Shown here: positions 42,328 to 47,576 of the stretch, piece by piece
Layout: the number at the start of each line of letters is the position of its first letter
How positions within the stretch are numbered: the stretch's first letter is position 1
Source: Streptomyces sp. DvalAA-14
Lineage (GTDB): Bacteria > Actinomycetota > Actinomycetes > Streptomycetales > Streptomycetaceae
Direction: 5' to 3'
DNA length: 47,576 bases
Assembly: GCF_900091855.1 (NCBI RefSeq)
Contig: NZ_FMCH01000375.1
Span: 1-47,576 of the forward strand
Notes under the pieces: generated by a model
What the model was told of the DNA's origin: nothing
What the model saw: only the letters and a program-made list of their open reading frames with translations
Databases searched by the model: none
Translations under genes and position numbers: made by a program

Positions 42328-42639
42328 CCTCGGGTGCCGGGGTCAGGCTGGCGACGGCCCGGTGCAGGGCGACGTGCAGTTCCCGGTCGGCCGGAGCCGC
42401 CGCACCGGCGGGGGCGGCCACCCCGTCCTGCCGCAGGTCGAGGTCGGGGTGGTGGTCCTCGGGGCCGATCGGGTCGCCGGCGGCCAGCACGAAGCGGGCA
42501 CCGGCGGCGAACGATCCGGTGCGGAAGTACGCGCATGCGCCCTCGCCCAGTACCCGCCAGTCCTCCAGTCTTCGGTCTCGTGGAACTGCTCGGGCCCGAT
42601 CCGTCCGCCGGACCCGGTGGAGCTGTCCGCGGAAGTCAT
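42308..42639 (-). pseudogene. 4a-hydroxytetrahydrobiopterin dehydratase-like gene, frameshifted
   Basis: The first frame reads SSTGSGGRIGPEQFHETE from ATG 42639. One frame over it continues LEDWRVLGEGACAYFRTGSF, then AAGARFVLAAGDPIGPEDHH and PDLDLRQDGVAA. Relatives read FHEAxGLEDWRVL with RTGSFAAGARFV and the DHHPDVDLR motif (catalytic His pair). A single missing base near 42561 (GAA-G-CTGGAG) explains the break. It is either a pseudogene or a sequence error. If repaired, about 110 aa of pterin-carbinolamine dehydratase type would result. Confidence 0.65.
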
Positions 42640-42694
42640 CCGCACACCCTGGCGAGGGCTCCGGCAGCCGGGAAGAGCCGGTCGGTGTCCTGCG

Positions 42695-43246
42695 TCAGTC
42701 CGGCTGCGCCTGCTCCCCGGCCAGCTGGTAGACCGTCACCAGGACACCGTAGGAGGGGGGTTCGGGGCCGTCCTGCTCCCCCTCGTCGTCCTGCGCCTCG
42801 TCCACCAGCCGGGTGAGGGTTTCGGCCAGCTCGCGGGCGGCCTCGGGACGCAGCCGCAGGTGGCGGAGGCTGAGGGCGGTCTCGTCCGGGGACCGGCCCA
42901 GTTCCTGCGCTACCGCCGTGAGCATCGCCGCTGTGCCCTCCGGGCGGGGATCGGGGACGATCAGGCGCCGGGCGCTGCGCCGGTAGTAGACCTCGGTGCC
43001 GCCGCGGACCTGGCGGGTCTCGGCGACCTGGACGAGCCCGGCGTCCCGCAGGACTTTGAGGTGGTGGGCCACGCTGCCCTTGGCGGCTTCGAGCTGGACG
43101 GCGAGGCGGCTGATGGTGCTTGGGCGGTGGCCCAGTGCGAAGAGCAGGCGCTGCCGCAGGGGGTGGGCGAGCGCCGCGAACTGCGCGGGCTCGACGATGT
43201 GCTGCGCGTCCAGTTGGTGCGCCCGGTTCCCGGGTTCTTCGGCCAT
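42695..43246 (-). CDS. ArsR-family winged-helix regulator
   Basis: A 183-aa regulator. The HTH is at about residues 20-80 (FAALAHPLRQRLLFALGHRP, STISRLAVQLEAAKGSVAHH, LKVLRDAGLVQVAE). The C-terminal part (LSLRHLRLRPEAARELAETL, TRLVDEAQDDEGEQ) is helical and ends in an acidic, low-complexity tail. No Cys cluster for metal binding is present, so it may sense another signal. Divergent from the S41 peptidase gene (59-bp gap). Confidence 0.87.
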   Translation of the reverse strand: MAEEPGNRAHQLDAQHIVEPAQFAALAHPLRQRLLFALGHRPSTISRLAVQLEAAKGSVAHHLKVLRDAGLVQVAETRQVRGGTEVYYRRSARRLIVPDPRPEGTAAMLTAVAQELGRSPDETALSLRHLRLRPEAARELAETLTRLVDEAQDDEGEQDGPEPPSYGVLVTVYQLAGEQAQPD

Positions 43247-43304
43247 GGGGCTAAGTGTCTAAAACTCTTGACGCTTTGACAAGCACCCTGCTCTACTCCT
43301 CCGC

Positions 43305-44378
43305 ATGACGACTCCCGCACAGCACTCGCCCCGGCAACCGGACGAGAACCAGAACGAGAACGAGAGCCAGGACCAGGACCAGGACCAGGGCCCTGGCCAG
43401 CAGCCCCCGCAGCCGCAGGATCAGCAGGACCGACTGGACCACGACCGGCTCCGGGTACAGCCACCGGCGCCGCTACCGCTGTCCCCCTCGACGGTCGTCG
43501 AGAAGACCGCGGCCCTCCTCCTGGACCACTACGTCTTCCCCGACGTCGCCGGGGAACTGGCCGGGCTGCTGCGCCGGCGGCTCGCGGACGGCGCCTACGC
43601 CACCGCATCCGCCGAGGAGTTGGCCGCCCTGGTCACAGCGGATCTGCAATCGTCCAACGGTGACCGCCACCTGCGGCTGCTCCACCACGCACAACCCGTC
43701 CCGGCCGGACAGGGCGAGGCGACGCTGGCCGCGCTGCGACGGGACTTCGACGCCTCGCTGGGCGGTGTGCCACGGCTGGAACTGATGTCCGGCGAGGTTG
43801 CCCTGCTGGAGTTGGGCCCGGTGCTGTTCCCTGTCGGGTGGGCCGCCGAGCCGCTCAGCGCCGCCCTGGGGCTGGTGTCCCGGGCCCGCGCGCTGATCCT
43901 GGACCTGCGCGGCACCCGGGGCGGCGACCCCGACACGGTGGCCTTCGTCTGCAGCCACCTGCTGGACGAGCGCACCCACCTCAACACCATGCACTGGCGC
44001 GAGAACGACCGCCAGGAGCAGTCCTGGACCCAGCCGTACGTGCCCGGGCCGCGCTTCGGCGGCACGAAGCCGCTGTACGTGCTCACCGGCCGCCGCACCT
44101 TCTCGGGGGGAGAGGAACTGAGCTACGACCTCCAACAGCTGGGCCGCGCGCAGGTGGTCGGGGAGCGGACCGGCGGGGGCGCGCACCCGCGCGAGGGCTG
44201 GACCGTGCACCCGCACCTGGAGGCCACGATCCCGGTCGGCCGCGCCGTCAATCCGGTCTCGGGGACCAACTGGGAAGGTACCGGGGTCCGTCCGGACGTC
44301 CCGTGCGAGGCTGCCGACGCTCTGGACCGCGCCCACGCGCTGGCCCTGGCCCGGCTCGCCGAACCCGGTCAGGACTGA
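43305..44378 (+). CDS. S41-family peptidase
   Basis: A 357-aa protein of the C-terminal processing/tricorn-like peptidase family. A low-complexity Gln/Glu/Asp/Asn N-terminus (about residues 10-45, DQDQDQG core) precedes the family N-terminal domain (VEKTAALLLDHYVFPDVAGE). The catalytic domain has LILDLRGTRGGDPDTVAFVC, TFSGGEELSYDLQQLGRAQV with the Ser nucleophile, and VVGERTGGGAHPREGW. No signal peptide or PDZ domain is present, so it is likely cytoplasmic, as are many actinobacterial members. Divergent from the ArsR gene and probably regulated by it. Confidence 0.88.
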   Translation: MTTPAQHSPRQPDENQNENESQDQDQDQGPGQQPPQPQDQQDRLDHDRLRVQPPAPLPLSPSTVVEKTAALLLDHYVFPDVAGELAGLLRRRLADGAYATASAEELAALVTADLQSSNGDRHLRLLHHAQPVPAGQGEATLAALRRDFDASLGGVPRLELMSGEVALLELGPVLFPVGWAAEPLSAALGLVSRARALILDLRGTRGGDPDTVAFVCSHLLDERTHLNTMHWRENDRQEQSWTQPYVPGPRFGGTKPLYVLTGRRTFSGGEELSYDLQQLGRAQVVGERTGGGAHPREGWTVHPHLEATIPVGRAVNPVSGTNWEGTGVRPDVPCEAADALDRAHALALARLAEPGQD

Positions 44379-44410
44379 CGGCGGCAGGACCGATCCCGGG
44401 GGCCGATCCC

Positions 44411-45030
44411 GCAAGTCCCCGGCCTTCCCCCGCCGGGTGCGGGGCGACACCAAGCACGGGCGGCTGGTGGCCGGCCTGGACGCCTGCCCCGACGACCGCC
44501 TGCCGGACATCGCCGACGCGGTTCTTGAGCAGGAGAAGCCGGACCAGGCCGAACGCATGGCGTCGCAGGACGTTCTGTGGCTCGGCCGCCATCACGTGCA
44601 GATCCCGAGCCGGACCAGGCGCGAGCTGGCCAGGGGCTTCGATCCTTCTGATCACCTCGGCCGCCCGGACCGCTTCATGGCTCTGCCGGACCGACTGTGG
44701 CACCTGGACAGCGATCCGCTCGGCGGATGGGCCGCCGCGACCAGCAGACTGCGCGGCCGGATCGAGCGCCACGTGATCCGCTTCCCGGGCAACTGGACGA
44801 CGGGACGACTGGACGAGGGAGCAATTCTTCGAGCAGCTCGGTGCCTTCGAAGCACCGCACCCACGCTTCGGCTACTTCCTCGAGGGCCCGGCATCTTCCG
44901 CTGTCCTGCCCGAGGAGCCGGCGCAGCACCGCTTCGTCGAGCCGGCCAACCGGCACCCGAACCCCGCGGGTGCCCAGCTGAGCCGACACGGAGGGACCGA
45001 CGGCTACCCCACTTCCAGCTCGTCGAGCAC
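44411..45030 (+). pseudogene. Decayed gene, possibly an AbiJ-related defence protein
   Basis: Reading across frames gives GDTKHGRLVAGLDACPDDRL, PDIADAVLEQEKPDQAERMA, SQDVLWLGRHHVQIPSRTRR, ELARGFDPSDHLGRPDRFMA, then in a second frame EQFFEQLGAFEAPHPRFGYF with LEGPASSAVLPEEPAQHRFV, and finally LPHFQLVEHGRGTA back in the first frame. At least two indels (near 44818 and 45005) are needed. I associate this helical pattern (RxFPGDWT...LFEQLGAFE...RRFVE) with AbiJ-type proteins, but only weakly. It has no intact start and is surely non-functional. Confidence 0.45.
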
Positions 45031-45482
45031 GGCCGCGGCACCGCACCGCTGCAGGCAGTTGCTCTCGCTCCCACAGCCGGTTGGCACAAGTCCCATCGGG
45101 AACAGGCCGGCGGTCGCCGCTGCCAGCCGATGCCTCCGCTCCCGGGGCGGGGGCCGGCACCGGGCCGTTTCAGCGTGACCGTGCCGGCAGCGCGTCGACC
45201 GGCCCGAAGGGGTCGGCGTACGGGCCTGCGGGTTCGAGGTGCTGATGGCGCGGTGGGGTGCTGGGCGGGGGAGCAGCCTCGCGCGCAGCGCGCGGGAAGC
45301 TGAGTTTGTTGGCCTTCCGGGCTCTGAACTTGGCAGCAGGGGCCCGGTTTGAGGGGTGGGCTGCTGGTGGAGGGCGGTCCGGCCGGGTGCGCCGCCGCGG
45401 TCGCGGCAGCCCGGAACCATCGGGGTCGGGTGGGCGTGGTTGCTGTTGTCGGGGCGGTTCGCCTTCTTCGGGGGAGGACGAC
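45031..45482. other. Intergenic region upstream of the MNIO operon
   Basis: No gene-like frame. It must contain the promoter of the operon. A GC-rich run near 45440-45480 ends with the ribosome site GGGGGAGG. No operator was recognised. Confidence 0.35.
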
Positions 45483-46403
45483 GTGAACGAGCCTTGGGGT
45501 CTGAGCGGCCCGCGGTTCCTCGAGGTGTACGCGGTTGCGCTGCTGGTCGCCTGGGCGCTGGCCCTGCTGATCCGGCGGGTCCTGCTGTGGGCGCGGCGGA
45601 CGGACAGCGACCCGGTGGACGTCTACACCCTCGCGCTGCTCAGCGGCGGCGCCGCGCGGGTCGTCGACACCGCCGTCCAGGCGCTCGTGGCCGAGGACCG
45701 CCTGCGGGTGGCCCGCAATCACACGATCACCTCGTGCGGACGGGGCACGCCCGACGACCCGGTCCAACAGGCCGTCCTGAGCTGCGTCGAATACGTGCGC
45801 AGCACCAACATCGGCGGCGTGCGCCGCCTGGCGGCCCCCTCGGCGGCGGTGCGGGCGGTCACCGCGTCGGCCGTCGCCCGGCGCCTCGTCCTCGGATCGG
45901 CCCGGCGGCGGGCGGTGCGCGCCACCGCGCTGCTGCCGGCGCTCGTCTTCGCGGTCGGCGTGGCCCGGCTCGTCAACGGCGTCCGGCTGCACCGGCCGGT
46001 CGGGTTCCTGGCCGGCGCTCTCATTGGCACAGCGGTCCTCCTGCTCATGCTGCTGGTGCCGGCGGCGAGGGGATCGCGGCTCACCACGGCCGGCGTGCGG
46101 GCGCGGGACTCCGCGCGGGCGCGTTCGGCTTCCGACCGCCGCCGCCACGGCTTCTACGCCGCGACAGGGGCCGCCGTACCGACTGCGGTACCGGCCGCGG
46201 TACCGGCCGCGGTTCTGGGTGTCGCCGTGCTGGGCGCGGCCGGTGTCGAGGACGCGACCCTGCGCTCGGCGCTCTACGGTTCCCTCGCCGCTTCCTCGGC
46301 GTCCGGTGGCGGCGGCTCCAGCGGTTACTCCTGCGGCGGGGCGTCCGGTTGCGGTGGTGGCTCCTGCGGTGGAGGGGGCGGCGGTGGCGGCTGCGGCGGC
46401 TGA
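45483..46403 (+). CDS. TIGR04222-family membrane protein with Gly/Cys-rich tail
   Basis: A 306-aa protein. A helix at about residues 14-35 ([20 protein letters not shown]) anchors a cytoplasmic domain ([54 protein letters not shown]). Two more helices follow ([40 protein letters not shown]). The last 40 residues ([14 protein letters not shown] onwards) are almost only Gly, Ser and Cys, with four Cys in GYSC, SGC, GSC and GGC. GTG 45483 follows GGGGGAGG. The tail codes over the start of the DUF692/MNIO gene. The tail looks like a modifiable peptide held on the membrane; this is inference. Confidence 0.85.
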   Translation: MNEPWGLSGPRFLEVYAVALLVAWALALLIRRVLLWARRTDSDPVDVYTLALLSGGAARVVDTAVQALVAEDRLRVARNHTITSCGRGTPDDPVQQAVLSCVEYVRSTNIGGVRRLAAPSAAVRAVTASAVARRLVLGSARRRAVRATALLPALVFAVGVARLVNGVRLHRPVGFLAGALIGTAVLLLMLLVPAARGSRLTTAGVRARDSARARSASDRRRHGFYAATGAAVPTAVPAAVPAAVLGVAVLGAAGVEDATLRSALYGSLAASSASGGGGSSGYSCGGASGCGGGSCGGGGGGGGCGG

Positions 46404-47271
46404 GCGCCGGCCCGGCGAGCCGTCGGCGGCCGGGGGAGCGGACGGGCCGATCGGGGCGCTGGGGGTCGGCATCGGATGGCGGGCGGAGATCGATCTGACC
46501 GTGGAGCGACTGCCGGGGATCGACTTCGTCGAGGTCGTCGCCGAGAACCTCGATCCGGGGCGGCTGCCGGATTCGCTGGTCGCGCTGCGCGGGCGAGGGG
46601 CCGCCGTGGTGCCGCACGGGGTGTCGCTGTCGCTGGGCGGCGCCGAGCGGCCGGAGGGTCCGCGGCTGGCCCATCTGGCCCGGTGCGCGCAGGCGTTGGG
46701 CGCACCGCTGGTCAGTGAGCACGTGGCGTTCACCCGGGCGGGCGGCCTGAACGCCGGGCACCTGCTGCCGGTGCCGCGGACCTGGGACGCGCTGGGCGTG
46801 CTCGCCGAGAACGTACGGATCGCGCGCGGCGGACTGCCCGTACCGCTCGCCCTGGAGAACATCGCACCGCTGCTGGCGTGGCCCGACGACGAGTTGTCGG
46901 AAGGGGAGTTCCTGGCCGAACTGGTCGAGCGCACCGGGGTGTTCCTGCTGGTGGACGTGGCCAACCTGCACACCGCCCACGTCAATCTCGGCACCGATCC
47001 GCTGGCCGTGCTGGACCGGCTGCCACTGGAACGGCTGGCCTACGTCCATGTCGCCGGCGGCGTCGAACGGGACGGCGTCTGGCACGACTCGCACACCCAT
47101 CCCGTCACCGCAGCGGTGCTCGCCCTCCTCACCGAACTCGCCGCCCGCGCCCCGGTGCCCGGCGTCCTCCTCGAACGCGACGGCGACTACCCGCCGGACG
47201 CCGAACTCGCCGCCGAACTGGGCGCCGTCCGCGCCGCCGTCGCCACCGGCCGGGCCCGTGCCCGGCGGTGA
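46384..47271 (+). CDS. DUF692/MNIO (multinuclear non-heme iron oxidase) family protein
   Basis: A 295-aa TIM-barrel enzyme. [13 protein letters not shown] opens the barrel. The expected metal-ligand segments are all present: [12 protein letters not shown] (His), [11 protein letters not shown] (Glu/His), [10 protein letters not shown] (Glu/Asn), [16 protein letters not shown] (Asp, Asn, His), YVHVAGG (His), WHDSHTHPV (Asp/His) and [11 protein letters not shown] (Glu). Relatives such as MbnB use two or three iron ions and oxygen to rework Cys residues of ribosomal peptides. GTG 46384 is chosen because GGAGGGGG lies about 6 nt upstream; it overlaps the TIGR04222 gene by 20 nt. The third gene overlaps its end by 14 nt, so the three are translated together. 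Confidence 0.88.
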   Translation: MAAAAAERRPGEPSAAGGADGPIGALGVGIGWRAEIDLTVERLPGIDFVEVVAENLDPGRLPDSLVALRGRGAAVVPHGVSLSLGGAERPEGPRLAHLARCAQALGAPLVSEHVAFTRAGGLNAGHLLPVPRTWDALGVLAENVRIARGGLPVPLALENIAPLLAWPDDELSEGEFLAELVERTGVFLLVDVANLHTAHVNLGTDPLAVLDRLPLERLAYVHVAGGVERDGVWHDSHTHPVTAAVLALLTELAARAPVPGVLLERDGDYPPDAELAAELGAVRAAVATGRARARR

Positions 47272-47576
47272 ACCCCGCGCGGCGCTCGCCGCCGCCCAGG
47301 CTGCACTGCTCGCCGCCCTCGTCGGCGCCGGCGAGATCCCGCCCGGCTTCGACGCCGACCGGATACGGGTCCAGTCCCGGGCCCTGCTCGAGAAGCGGGC
47401 CCGAGCCGCCCGCGCCCACCACCCCTGGCTCGGCCTCGCCCTGGGCGACACCTACCTGCAGGCCTTCGCCGCGTTCGCCCGCACCTGTCCCCAACTCGCG
47501 GGCAGCCACGCACACGACGACGCCGCGGCCTTCGAACGCCACCTGGCCGCCGGCGGCCTGCTGCCGCCCGCGCCAC
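47258..47576 (+). CDS. SCO6045-like partner protein (partial, runs off window)
   Basis: At least 106 residues. The start is GTG 47258, inside the MNIO gene (14-nt overlap). The sequence reads [80 protein letters not shown], and is still open at base 47576. The [18 protein letters not shown] block is what I know from SCO6045-like proteins encoded next to DUF692 genes. They probably act like the DUF2063/MbnC-type partners that dock the substrate to the iron enzyme; that role is inferred from context. Confidence 0.75.
   Translation, partial: MPGGEPRAALAAAQAALLAALVGAGEIPPGFDADRIRVQSRALLEKRARAARAHHPWLGLALGDTYLQAFAAFARTCPQLAGSHAHDDAAAFERHLAAGGLLPPAP

Noticed and set aside
43247..43304. ArsR operator in the 59-bp gap before the S41 peptidase
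   Set aside because: Only 4-bp arms (CTTG...CAAG) and overlapping TTGAC copies; not distinguishable from chance.
43321..43440. Direct repeats in the S41 peptidase N-terminus as a regulatory repeat
   Set aside because: They are codon-level repeats of a DQDQ/ENEN low-complexity protein segment inside a clear gene.
44652..46994. A 780-aa minus-strand open frame opposite the MNIO operon
   Set aside because: Ser/Arg/Pro-rich composition typical of antisense reading of high-GC genes, with no domain.

Overview
The window looks like an accessory stretch of a Streptomyces (or close actinobacterial) chromosome, probably from a chromosome arm. The signs are very high GC with third-position G/C bias, frequent GTG/TTG starts, AGGAGG-type ribosome sites, several apparently leaderless genes, and typical Streptomyces families (HxlR, TetR, MmyB-like XRE, T7SS-secreted proteins, TIGR04222, SCO6045-like). 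No rRNA, tRNA or CRISPR array was seen. Coordinates come from reading translations by eye; no database search was run.

Layout. 1-2.4 kb: two IS5-family elements side by side. The second has a dead transposase and seems to enclose a DUF3885 gene. 2.4-11.1 kb: small enzymes and regulators (dehydrogenase, TetR, enoyl-CoA hydratase divergent from HxlR-PfpI, acetyltransferase, YCII protein) mixed with gene debris, including a phosphatase/glycosidase chimera. 11.3-15.1 kb (minus): an operon with overlapping genes that encodes a WXG100-like protein, an LpqN/PsbP-like protein, a 614-aa T7SS-secreted protein with an unassigned C-terminus, an unknown protein and an SseB-like protein. 15.5-20.4 kb: a frameshifted Ntn-type acyltransferase, a tandem octamer next to a perfect 35-bp palindrome, a beta-propeller lipoprotein and a Sir2 deacylase. 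20.4-32.2 kb: two NUDIX hydrolases, a peptidoglycan-binding protein, an acetyltransferase overlapped antisense by an HD protein, a macrodomain protein, a LanC-like protein and a CPCC protein, separated by remnants of IS5, IS481, IS630 and IS21 elements. 32.8-39.8 kb: a NACHT-type remnant, two divergent redox-enzyme/regulator pairs (AKR/XRE and QOR/TetR), a DinB protein, small membrane proteins and a NIPSNAP protein. 40.1-45.0 kb: secreted small proteins, an unknown-Fic gene pair, a frameshifted pterin dehydratase, ArsR, an S41 peptidase and a decayed gene.

The right end (45.48-47.58 kb) is the most interesting part: a tightly overlapping operon of a TIGR04222 membrane protein with a Gly/Cys tail, a DUF692/MNIO iron oxidase and a SCO6045-like partner that runs off the window. 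I infer that the Cys-rich tail is the substrate of the oxidase, so this may be a membrane-anchored RiPP-like modification system. The family pairing is known to me, but the chemistry and role are not.

Across the window, more than a dozen genes are broken by nonsense codons, 1-nt shifts or truncation, so intact and decaying accessory genes are interleaved.
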